Origin: an uncultured Alphaproteobacteria bacterium | GTDB lineage: Bacteria; Pseudomonadota; Alphaproteobacteria; HIMB59 | Direction: 5' to 3' | NCBI GenBank assembly: GCA_902595525.1 | Contig: CACJQJ010000008.1 | Location: 1 to 28,709, forward strand | DNA: 28,709 bases | In this document: one piece after another, positions 18,988 to 25,773 of the stretch | Layout of the letters: the number at the start of each line of letters is the position of its first letter | Position numbering within the stretch: position 1 is the stretch's first letter | Position numbers and translations under genes: made by a program | Notes under the pieces: model-generated | Told to the model about the DNA's origin: nothing | The model's database searches: none | What the model saw: the letters and a program-made list of their open reading frames with translations, nothing else

Positions 18988-19789
18988 AATAGATCAAAGT
19001 CATAAAAGATTAGATAAATTTTTATTTCAACATTTTGAGTCTCTACCTTTGTCTTTATTACAAAGGTTAATAAGAAAATATAAAATAAAAATTAATAACA
19101 AAAAATCTAAAGCTAATTCGCCATTAATAAAAGGCGATATTATATATATATATCATAAATTTGAGATCAATAATGACCTACCAAATACTATAAAATTCAG
19201 AAAAGATCAAAAAAAGATTTTTAAAGATCAAATAATATTTCAAAACGATGGTTTCATTGTTATTAATAAAATTGATGGATATTCTGTTCAAAGAGGATCT
19301 AAAGTATTTATTTCATTAAAAGACATCTATGAAAATATCATTAATCATAAATTATATATAGTTCATAGATTAGATAAAGACACTTCTGGGCTCATGCTTT
19401 TTGCAAAAAATAGAATAACTGCTAGTAAAATCTCATCATTATTTTTAAATAATCAAATAAAAAAATACTATATTTCTGTAACTAATTCTAAATTTAATAA
19501 AAATACTGAAACGTTAATTAACTATAATTCTGATAAGAAAGAATTAAAATTAGCTTACAGAAAAATTAAATTAGAGAAACATGATAATTGTTATTTGATA
19601 AAATTATTTACAGGAAAAAAACATCAGATTAGACTTCAATTCTATCTTAATAAAAATCCTATTATCGGTGATAAAAAGTTTTCTGGTAATAAATTTAAAA
19701 AACTACTTCTTTGTTCTTATAAAATTATTTTTAAATTAGATGGGAAATTTTATAAATTTAAATTAAATCCTAATAAAATACTTTCATAA
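18977..19789 (+). CDS. rluC: RluA-family 23S rRNA pseudouridine synthase, RluC-like
   Basis: This enzyme converts uridine to pseudouridine in RNA, probably 23S rRNA. The 270-aa protein has an N-terminal S4-like RNA-binding domain (about 1-60, with RLDKFLFQHF and RLIRKYKIKIN) and the catalytic domain with NKIDGYSVQRGSK (97-109) and HRLDKDTSGLMLF (130-142), where Asp133 is the catalytic residue. KKHQIRLQF near 213-221 is the second family motif. The assigned start is TTG 18977, 11 nt inside crcB, because the S4 domain begins right there. The crcB-rluC order is common in alphaproteobacteria. The C-terminus is Lys/Asn-rich. The exact target (RluC versus RluD) cannot be fixed from sequence alone. 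Confidence 0.88.
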   Translation: MQIKIDQSHKRLDKFLFQHFESLPLSLLQRLIRKYKIKINNKKSKANSPLIKGDIIYIYHKFEINNDLPNTIKFRKDQKKIFKDQIIFQNDGFIVINKIDGYSVQRGSKVFISLKDIYENIINHKLYIVHRLDKDTSGLMLFAKNRITASKISSLFLNNQIKKYYISVTNSKFNKNTETLINYNSDKKELKLAYRKIKLEKHDNCYLIKLFTGKKHQIRLQFYLNKNPIIGDKKFSGNKFKKLLLCSYKIIFKLDGKFYKFKLNPNKILS

Positions 19790-20396
19790 ATTCTTCTTTA
19801 AGATCTTGATATATTTTTCCCTTATTATAATTTATTTTCAGTTCTTTTAAGCTACTTATATCTTTGGAATTAAGACCGCAAGGTTCAATTTTCTGAAAAT
19901 TCTTTAGATCAAGATTAAAATTAATTGATAATCCATGATGAATGATACCCTTTGAGTATCTTAAACCAATAAATATTATCTTTTTTAATTCATTATTGTG
20001 TTGAACCCACAACCCTCTATTTCTCTCTTTTTTCTTGTAAAGTTTTATATCACTTCTTTTGAATGCTTTTATGCATATGTCTTCTAATGAATTTATATAA
20101 TCTATAATATTTTTTTTTCTTTTTTTCAAATTGATCAAGGGATAAATGACTAATTGGCCTGGGCCATGAAATGTTATTTTACCTCCTCTGTTAACTCTAA
20201 TTACTGGAATACTATTTATTTCATCTATTTTAAACTCTTTGGGAGTAGAGCTTCCTGCAGTAAAGACATTTTGATGTTCTAAAAACCATATTTCCTCCTC
20301 TTTTTCATTTTCAGACATTTTTAGAATATGATCTTTCATTAATTTTGAAACTTCTTGATATTTTTTTTGCCCTTTTAGTTGTTTTATTTCAATCAT
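19770..20396 (-). CDS. lipB: Lipoyl(octanoyl) transferase LipB
   Basis: LipB moves octanoyl groups from acyl carrier protein to lipoyl domains of 2-oxoacid dehydrogenases and the glycine cleavage H protein, the first step of lipoate synthesis. Length is 208 aa, normal. Motifs: RGGKITFHGPGQLV (70-83), the catalytic Lys in KKIIFIGLR (Lys139), HHGLSINFN (153-161), and the catalytic Cys in EPCGL (Cys173) followed by ISSL. The gene is convergent with rluC and shares its last 20 bases with it. Its start is 24 nt from the oppositely oriented tRNA-Leu. lipA is not in the window. Confidence 0.95.
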   Translation of the reverse strand: MIEIKQLKGQKKYQEVSKLMKDHILKMSENEKEEEIWFLEHQNVFTAGSSTPKEFKIDEINSIPVIRVNRGGKITFHGPGQLVIYPLINLKKRKKNIIDYINSLEDICIKAFKRSDIKLYKKKERNRGLWVQHNNELKKIIFIGLRYSKGIIHHGLSINFNLDLKNFQKIEPCGLNSKDISSLKELKINYNKGKIYQDLKEEFMKVFY

Positions 20397-20420
20397 TCTT
20401 TATTAATTAATCTATTAATT

Positions 20421-20508
20421 GCGGACGTGGCGGAACTGGTAGACGCGCAGCGTTGAGGTCGCTGTGGGATAAAATCCTGTGGAAGTTCGAGTCTTCTCGT
20501 CCGCACCA
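20421..20508 (+). tRNA. tRNA-Leu (anticodon GAG), CCA encoded
   Basis: The acceptor stem GCGGACG (20421-20427) pairs fully with CGTCCGC (20498-20504), followed by discriminator A and encoded CCA (20506-20508). The anticodon stem CAGCG/CGCTG (20448-20452, 20460-20464) encloses TTGAGGT with anticodon GAG at 20455-20457. A long variable arm (GGGAT, AAA, ATCCT; 20466-20478) makes it class II, as for Leu. The T arm is GGAAG, TTCGAGT, CTTCT (20481-20497). It should read CUC and CUU codons. Confidence 0.97.
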
Positions 20509-20512
20509 TATG

Positions 20513-20518
20513 TATAAT
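20513..20518 (+). promoter_or_regulatory. -10-like TATAAT immediately upstream of mgtE
   Basis: A perfect TATAAT sits 4 nt before the mgtE ATG (20523), directly after the tRNA. No good -35 is visible because that region is inside the tRNA. If used, transcription would begin at about the start codon. The alternative is that mgtE is read through from the tRNA-Leu promoter. Confidence 0.3.
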
Positions 20519-20522
20519 ATAA

Positions 20523-21821
20523 ATGCAAAAATTTAATAAAAAAGAGTATATTGAGTCTATAAAGTCTCTTCATTCTGCTGATCAAGCAGACAGTATTGAA
20601 AGTCTTCCATTTGAATTACAGTCATCAATATTAAAAACTCATACTAAAAACTTTCATCCTGACTTTATTGCCTATTTACGTGAAGAAACGCGCGATGATA
20701 TTTTGCATATGATACCCAACAAACAATTAGTAAATTTAATTAAATATCTTGATTTAGATGATGCCGTTGAAATTCTTGGTGATTTTGAAACTAAAGAATT
20801 AGTTCAGATACTCTCCAAGCTTGGTTCTCAGCAAAGAGAAAGAATTGAGGAGAGCTTACAGTATGATGAAAATTCTGCTGGTAGGCTTATGAACCGAGAC
20901 TATCTTTCAATCAAGTCTAACTTGACTGTAGGTGAACTGATCGATCAATTAAGAAATACCCGAAGAGGTCCTAAGGATTTTTATAATATTTTTATTGTAG
21001 ATGACCAAAATATCCCTATTGGTTATGTCCCTTCAGGCAGAGTTTTAAGATCAAAAAGATCTAAAAAATTAAAAGAAATTATTTATAAAGATATACATGT
21101 TATTAAATCTGACGAGAAAATTGAAGATATTGCTTACACCTTTAGGCAGTATGGCTTAGTATCGGCACCTGTTGTAAATATGGATAATAAAATGATAGGT
21201 ATAATGACTGTTGATGATGTTGTCGAAATTGATCATGAAGAGTCAGAGGATGATATGAGAAAATTGGGAGGTTTGTTTGTAAATGACTTTTATAAAGGTG
21301 CTTTTACATCTGCTACTTCAAGATTTATATGGTTAGGGTTAAACTTATTGACAGCCATATTAGCATCTCTTGTTATAGATATATATTCTGACCAATTACA
21401 GCAAATGATAGCGATCGCAGTCCTAATGCCTATAGTAGCTTCAATGGGTGGTAATGCAGGCACACAAGCTATGACCATATACGTAAGAGCCATTGCCACA
21501 AAAGATATTAATAATTCAAACTACATTAAATTGGTTGTTAAAGAATTTTTAATAGGAAGTATCAATGGTTTTGTGCTTTCTTTAATAATGGGATTAATTG
21601 CTTTTTATTGGTTTGATAGTCTTATATTAGCATTTGCGATATCTTTTGCCATTTTAATAAACTTAGGTTTTGCTTGTTTAGTAGGTATAATAATTCCAAT
21701 TACAATTAATAAAATGAAAATAGATCCAGCCTTGGCATCTGGAATTGTTCTTACTACTTTCACAGATGTATTTGGTTTCTTATCATTTTTATCAATTGCA
21801 ACTTACATATTAAATTTATAG
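20523..21821 (+). CDS. mgtE: Magnesium transporter MgtE
   Basis: MgtE is a homodimeric Mg2+ channel gated by intracellular Mg2+. Length is 432 aa, slightly shorter than the usual roughly 450. The N-terminal superhelical domain (about 5-120) includes HSADQADSIESLP and DAVEILGDF. It is followed by two CBS domains (about 121-240), the second ending GIMTVDDVVEI. The C-terminal membrane domain (about 265-432) has five hydrophobic segments, the signature MPIVASMGGNAGTQ (302-314) and the pore Asp in TTFTDVFGF (Asp415). Key residues appear intact. It starts 14 nt after the tRNA-Leu 3' end, with no Shine-Dalgarno. I see no M-box riboswitch: there is no space for one. Confidence 0.95.
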   Translation: MQKFNKKEYIESIKSLHSADQADSIESLPFELQSSILKTHTKNFHPDFIAYLREETRDDILHMIPNKQLVNLIKYLDLDDAVEILGDFETKELVQILSKLGSQQRERIEESLQYDENSAGRLMNRDYLSIKSNLTVGELIDQLRNTRRGPKDFYNIFIVDDQNIPIGYVPSGRVLRSKRSKKLKEIIYKDIHVIKSDEKIEDIAYTFRQYGLVSAPVVNMDNKMIGIMTVDDVVEIDHEESEDDMRKLGGLFVNDFYKGAFTSATSRFIWLGLNLLTAILASLVIDIYSDQLQQMIAIAVLMPIVASMGGNAGTQAMTIYVRAIATKDINNSNYIKLVVKEFLIGSINGFVLSLIMGLIAFYWFDSLILAFAISFAILINLGFACLVGIIIPITINKMKIDPALASGIVLTTFTDVFGFLSFLSIATYILNL

Positions 21822-21830
21822 TTTATTTCG

Positions 21831-23225
21831 ATGATTAACGCTGAAATACTTAGGGAATACGATATTAGGGGTATTTACCAAAAATCATTAAAATTAGAAG
21901 ATGTTAAAAATATTGCAAAAAAAATCTCAAATATAATTTCTAATACTAGTATTCCTAAAATCATTATAGGTCATGATGGAAGAGTATCTTCCTTAGAAAT
22001 TAAAAATAAACTTATTGATACCCTCAGAAAACATGGTGTTGATGTAGTAGATATATCATTAATTCCAACACCAGTGAGTTATTATGCTACAAAAAAACTC
22101 GATATTCCTAATTTAATTATGATTACAGGCTCTCATAATCCAAAAGAATATAATGGATTAAAAATAATTATTAATAATAAACCCTTTTTTGGAGAAAAGA
22201 TAAAATCTCTAAACGACATAGATGATGCCTCTTTATCATCAACATTGGGTCAATTAACATTCAAAGACGTAATTGCCCCTTATACAAATGAAATTATTTC
22301 ACAATTTGAAAATTTAAATAAACTTAAAATTGTTTGGGACCCTGGTAATGGAGCTATCGCACCGGTGATTCATAAAATTATTAATTCTATTAGAGGAACT
22401 AATATTATTTTGAATAGGAGCATAGACGGTAATTTTCCAAATCACCATCCTGACCCAACAATTAAAAATAATATAACTCAATTATCAAAATATTTAAAAA
22501 AAAACAATTTTGACTTGGGTATTGCTTTTGATGGAGATGGTGATCGAATTGGTATTTTAGATAATAAAGGAGAATTAATTTACTCAGATATTATTTTTTT
22601 ACTTTTGTCACTTAATCTTTTAAAAGAAAAAAAAGACTTAGTAGCTATTGCAGATGTAAAATGCAGTAAAATTCTTTTTGATACACTAAAAAATAACGGT
22701 GTCGATATTCATATGTCAAAAACTGGCCACTCTTTAATCAAAGAAATGATATCTTCGAAAAACGCAGATATAGCTGGAGAAATGAGCGGTCATATTTTTT
22801 ATAAATATAAATATTATGGATATGATGACGCCATATATGCCTCTTTGAAATTAATTAAGATACTTAATAATACAAAAAAAACATTAAATGAATTAACGAG
22901 TGTTTATATGAAATCATCCTCTACACCTGAGATAAAATTATATTGTGATGAAAAAATTAAATTTAGTCTTTTAGATAAAATAGTAAAGGATATTCCTAAA
23001 CACTACGATAGTTCAGCCAAATTAATTACAATTGATGGTGTAAGACTGGAAACTGAAAATTTTTGGTTTCTTCTAAGAGCTTCAAATACTCAAAATTGTA
23101 TAGTACTTAGACTTGAACACTTTGTTAAAGATAAATTTAAAGAAGAATTAATTAAATTAATATCAATACTTAAGTCATATTCATTGGATATGAAAGAATT
23201 AACTAGCTTTAATCAAACAGTCTAG
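21831..23225 (+). CDS. Phosphomannomutase/phosphoglucomutase (alpha-D-phosphohexomutase family)
   Basis: This enzyme moves phosphate between C6 and C1 of hexoses, supplying mannose-1-P or glucose-1-P for surface polysaccharide and nucleotide sugars. The 464-aa protein has the four-domain pattern: EYDIRGIY (9-16), active-site Ser101 in TGSHNPKEYNGLKI, the Mg2+ loop FDGDGDRIG (Asp234, 236, 238), the sugar-binding loop GEMSGH (316-321) and the phosphate-binding RASNT (416-420). GEMSGH and TGSHNP point to the AlgC/ManB PMM/PGM type rather than GlmM (phosphoglucosamine). It begins 9 nt after mgtE. A TATAGT (21817-21822) lies 8 nt upstream. The 3' end overlaps the convergent carboxypeptidase gene by 27 nt. 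Confidence 0.92.
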   Translation: MINAEILREYDIRGIYQKSLKLEDVKNIAKKISNIISNTSIPKIIIGHDGRVSSLEIKNKLIDTLRKHGVDVVDISLIPTPVSYYATKKLDIPNLIMITGSHNPKEYNGLKIIINNKPFFGEKIKSLNDIDDASLSSTLGQLTFKDVIAPYTNEIISQFENLNKLKIVWDPGNGAIAPVIHKIINSIRGTNIILNRSIDGNFPNHHPDPTIKNNITQLSKYLKKNNFDLGIAFDGDGDRIGILDNKGELIYSDIIFLLLSLNLLKEKKDLVAIADVKCSKILFDTLKNNGVDIHMSKTGHSLIKEMISSKNADIAGEMSGHIFYKYKYYGYDDAIYASLKLIKILNNTKKTLNELTSVYMKSSSTPEIKLYCDEKIKFSLLDKIVKDIPKHYDSSAKLITIDGVRLETENFWFLLRASNTQNCIVLRLEHFVKDKFKEELIKLISILKSYSLDMKELTSFNQTV

Positions 23226-24263
23226 TTTATATAATTTAATTTCATTACATAAGTTTTTTGCTGTCTTTTGATCATCAACATTAATATAACTTATAAAATA
23301 TCTACCATTTTTTTTAATTTGATGCTCAAAACTTCTGAGTATTTTTATTTTATTTTTAAGTAATGTAATATGCATTTTTGATTTACTAATCTTTTTGAAA
23401 GAGGATGTCTGGACTGTATAATTAATTGTATTTTTGGTTTCTTTTTTAACAGTTAATTTTTTAGTTTCTTCATTTTTGGATGCATCTTTATTTCTATATT
23501 TATTCATAAGAAAATTAATTTTATTGTTCCTTTCTTTAGCGGAATTTCCTCCAAAATATATACCTAGTAAATATTTATCGTCATTAACTGATAATAGTGA
23601 TATCTGAAACCCAGATTTTCTTGTATAACCAGTTTTTAAACCAATATAATGATTATATTTTTTTAATAATTTATTATGAGTTGTATAATTTTTATCTTTG
23701 ATTTTAACTTTTGTTTTTTTAAATCGATGTAAGTGCTCAGGAAAATCAATAATTATTCTAGAACTTAATTTAAACATGTCATATGCAGTCGATAAATTAG
23801 CTCTGTTGGGGAGACCATGGGGATTTGCAAAATTCGTATTTTCTAAATTTAGTTTATTAGCATAATTATTCATTTTAAGTACAAATTTTTTTTCAGTGCC
23901 AGATATTTTTTCAGCTATTGCAACAGCTGCATCATTCGCAGATTTGATTATTAATGAGTCAATTAATTCATCTACAGTGATGAAATCCTTCTCTGCTAAG
24001 CCTAATTTAGAGGGTTGTTGATAAGTTGCATGTTTAGAAAAATAAATGCGATCATTTATGTGTATATTTTTTAATCTTAGCTCATCAAATAAAATGTAAA
24101 GTGTCATAATTTTAGTAAGTGAAGCTGGATAATTTTTTGTATCCTTATTAACCTCAAAATATATTTCTTGTGATATTGGATTACCTATTACACTCGCAAT
24201 TTTGGCAAATAAGGGATGTGATAAATTGACTGTTAAAATAAGTGTAATAAGTATTATTCTCAT
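23199..24263 (-). CDS. D-alanyl-D-alanine carboxypeptidase (PBP5/DacC family) with C-terminal SPOR domain
   Basis: It removes the terminal D-Ala from peptidoglycan pentapeptides in the periplasm. The 354-aa protein has a signal peptide (1-20, probable cleavage after LFA). The three penicillin-binding motifs follow in order: SLTK (Ser48, Lys51), SAN (108-110) and KTG (210-212). A Lys/Asn-rich linker (about 245-280) leads to a C-terminal region (about 281-354, YTVQTSSFKK... ending with a LCNEIKLYKLDCLI helix-strand) with the SPOR-domain pattern that binds denuded glycan strands at division sites. There is no C-terminal amphipathic anchor as in E. coli PBP5. The gene is divergent from the NDUFA12-like gene (27 nt between starts) and convergent with the phosphomutase gene. 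Confidence 0.9.
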   Translation of the reverse strand: MRIILITLILTVNLSHPLFAKIASVIGNPISQEIYFEVNKDTKNYPASLTKIMTLYILFDELRLKNIHINDRIYFSKHATYQQPSKLGLAEKDFITVDELIDSLIIKSANDAAVAIAEKISGTEKKFVLKMNNYANKLNLENTNFANPHGLPNRANLSTAYDMFKLSSRIIIDFPEHLHRFKKTKVKIKDKNYTTHNKLLKKYNHYIGLKTGYTRKSGFQISLLSVNDDKYLLGIYFGGNSAKERNNKINFLMNKYRNKDASKNEETKKLTVKKETKNTINYTVQTSSFKKISKSKMHITLLKNKIKILRSFEHQIKKNGRYFISYINVDDQKTAKNLCNEIKLYKLDCLIKAS

Positions 24264-24285
24264 AATCTTATTAATTTGTTATAAT
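24257..24285 (+). promoter_or_regulatory. Candidate promoter for the NDUFA12-MCE-DUF2155 unit, predicted leaderless
   Basis: TTCTCA (24257-24262, 4 of 6) is followed by a 17-nt spacer and a perfect TATAAT (24280-24285) with TG at 24277-24278, an extended -10. The expected transcription start is 24291-24293, on the ATG at 24291. The -35 overlaps the start codon of the divergent carboxypeptidase gene. No Shine-Dalgarno is present. Confidence 0.6.
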
Positions 24286-24290
24286 TTCGC

Positions 24291-24599
24291 ATGTCCCTTG
24301 GTTTTAAATTATATTCTTTTTTTAATGGTAATCTTGTTCATCAGGATTCGCTAGGTAATAAATACTACAATGATAAAAATAATTCCTCTAAAAGATGGGT
24401 AGTTTATGCACCTGGTTTTGGACCTGACTCATTACCAACACAGTATCATAACTGGCTACATAATACCTCTGATGAAATTTCAAGTTTTCAACTTGAAGAA
24501 AACAATCAAGAAAGTTTTGTAAAAAGAAGAGTTCAAAAACACTCAGTAAAACATAAAGAAAATATTGATAAGGGTTATAACAGTTGGCAACCGAAATAA
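24291..24599 (+). CDS. NDUFA12-like accessory subunit of NADH:ubiquinone oxidoreductase (complex I)
   Basis: This belongs to the 17.2-kDa family, an accessory complex I subunit shared by mitochondria and alphaproteobacteria. The 102-aa protein shows the family pattern: an early hydrophobic-aromatic segment (GFKLYSFFNG), LVHQDSLGNKYY, KRWVVYAPG, and then SLPTQYHNWLHNTSDE, matching the usual RWVxY...PxxWHxWLH. The C-terminal half (about 65-102) is polar and basic and matches nothing I recognise. It is the first gene of a four-gene unit, with mlaD-like genes directly following. The nuo operon itself is not in the window. Confidence 0.87.
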   Translation: MSLGFKLYSFFNGNLVHQDSLGNKYYNDKNNSSKRWVVYAPGFGPDSLPTQYHNWLHNTSDEISSFQLEENNQESFVKRRVQKHSVKHKENIDKGYNSWQPK

Positions 24600-25045
24600 T
24601 TAATGAAATAGATTTTTATGACTCAAGTTACCATTCTAAAATTGGTATTGTATTTATTGTTTTTTTGTTTTTAATTTTTTTTGTATTTAAAAACTTAAAT
24701 TATAATGAATCAGTACCTTTTGTTGCTAGTTTTAATTATGTTGAAGGAATCAATAATAATACGGAAGTACAAATAGCAGGTATTAAAATTGGAGATGTAA
24801 GTAAAATAACAATTTCATCTGATGGTGTTACTGTCAATGGATTTATAGATAAAGAGTATAACATTCCCAATGACTCAATTATGAAAATCAGAAGTGAGGG
24901 AGTGTTTGGAAATAAAGCTCTAATTATTGAACCAGGTTTTGGTGATTATTTAGATAAATCTAATCAACAATATATATTTAATCAAACACATGACTCATAT
25001 TCAGTTGATATGTTTCTAAGATATTTAAATGAAATAAATGAATAA
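24584..25045 (+). CDS. MCE/MlaD-domain protein, copy 1
   Basis: MCE proteins form hexameric rings that carry lipids between inner and outer membrane, usually with an MlaE permease and MlaF ATPase. The 153-aa protein has one N-terminal membrane helix (about 19-37) and one MCE domain (about 43-120): FNYVEGINNNTEVQIAGIKIGDVSKI, then IPNDSIMKIRSEGVFGNKALIIEPG-type sequence. The start is a TTG at 24584, 16 nt inside the previous gene, with AAGGG about 9 nt before; the ATG at 24603 is out of frame. It overlaps copy 2 by 8 nt. No permease or ATPase gene is nearby. Confidence 0.85.
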   Translation: MATEIINEIDFYDSSYHSKIGIVFIVFLFLIFFVFKNLNYNESVPFVASFNYVEGINNNTEVQIAGIKIGDVSKITISSDGVTVNGFIDKEYNIPNDSIMKIRSEGVFGNKALIIEPGFGDYLDKSNQQYIFNQTHDSYSVDMFLRYLNEINE

Positions 25046-25478
25046 AAATACAAATATAGAATTTTTACTTGGTCTATTTATATTAACAATTTCAATAATT
25101 GCTATTTTTTACTATACATCTAAAATTGATTTATTAAATAAAATAGAAACACTTGAAATTAATTCTAGTTTTTTTGATATAGGTAACACAAATATAGGTA
25201 ATGATGTTAAAATTAATGGAGTAAAAGTAGGGGAGGTATCAAATATAAAATTAGACCAAGATACTTATATGGCTATCATTACATCTTCTGTCGAAAAAAG
25301 TATTGAAATTCCTGATGACTCTATATTTAAAATATCTAATAATGGTTTCATAGGCAATTCTTATGTTGAAATTCAATTAGGAAATAGTGAAAAAACTCTA
25401 AAAAATAATGATTACTCAGTTAATAATATCGATGCAGTGTCTTTGGAGGAAATTATTAATAATTTTATTTTTAAATAG
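25038..25478 (+). CDS. MCE/MlaD-domain protein, copy 2
   Basis: This is a second complete MCE protein of 146 aa: a membrane helix at about 7-27 (IEFLLGLFILTISIIAIFYY), then the MCE domain (about 40-120) with IGNDVKINGVKVGEVSNI and IPDDSIFKISNNGFIGNSYVEIQLG-type ending. It resembles copy 1 in length and layout, but the sequences differ clearly, so the duplication is not recent. The ATG lies 8 nt inside copy 1. The 3' end runs under the start of the DUF2155 gene. Confidence 0.85.
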   Translation: MNKNTNIEFLLGLFILTISIIAIFYYTSKIDLLNKIETLEINSSFFDIGNTNIGNDVKINGVKVGEVSNIKLDQDTYMAIITSSVEKSIEIPDDSIFKISNNGFIGNSYVEIQLGNSEKTLKNNDYSVNNIDAVSLEEIINNFIFK

Positions 25479-25773
25479 TATTTTTCTCTCTCAAATACAG
25501 GCAAAGGAAATTAATATCACAAAACTGCTAATATTAGATAAGTCGTCATCATCAAAATATGAGCTAGAATTTACAAACACTTTACAATTTAGAAATTTAT
25601 TTTTTGAATTGGTTTCTTGCAAAAATATTGAATTTGATAAATATCTTGATAAAGCAGCTCTAATAAAAATATCACAAAATGATAATATATTTATTGGTTG
25701 GTTTTTTAAATATACAGATAAACTAAACCTTTATTCCAATAAAATATACGAAATTTCTCTAACTGATTGCTAA
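25432..25773 (+). CDS. DUF2155-family secreted protein
   Basis: This is a small predicted periplasmic protein of unknown function, typical of alphaproteobacteria. I recognise the family from the ending FIGWFFKYTDKL...KIYEISLTDC (family pattern: F-GWMF-SSP-L---HPVYDVW---C) and the internal LDKSSS and VSC segments; two Cys could form a disulfide. The chosen start, ATG 25432, gives 113 aa with a good signal peptide (CLWRKLLIILFLNSIFLSQIQA, cleaved before KE). An in-frame ATG at 25408 would add 8 residues. Either way it overlaps MCE copy 2 by 47-71 nt. GGAGG at 25445-25449 lies inside the gene and does not precede a normal start codon. It overlaps the convergent accC by 4 nt. Confidence 0.75.
   Translation: MQCLWRKLLIILFLNSIFLSQIQAKEINITKLLILDKSSSSKYELEFTNTLQFRNLFFELVSCKNIEFDKYLDKAALIKISQNDNIFIGWFFKYTDKLNLYSNKIYEISLTDC

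Noticed and set aside
20421..20508. tRNA-Leu as an integration site for a mobile element
   Set aside because: No partial copy of the tRNA 3' end, no integrase and no change in base composition are visible on either side.
20509..20522. Mg2+-sensing riboswitch (M-box) before mgtE
   Set aside because: Only 14 nt separate the tRNA 3' end from the mgtE ATG, far too little for an M-box.
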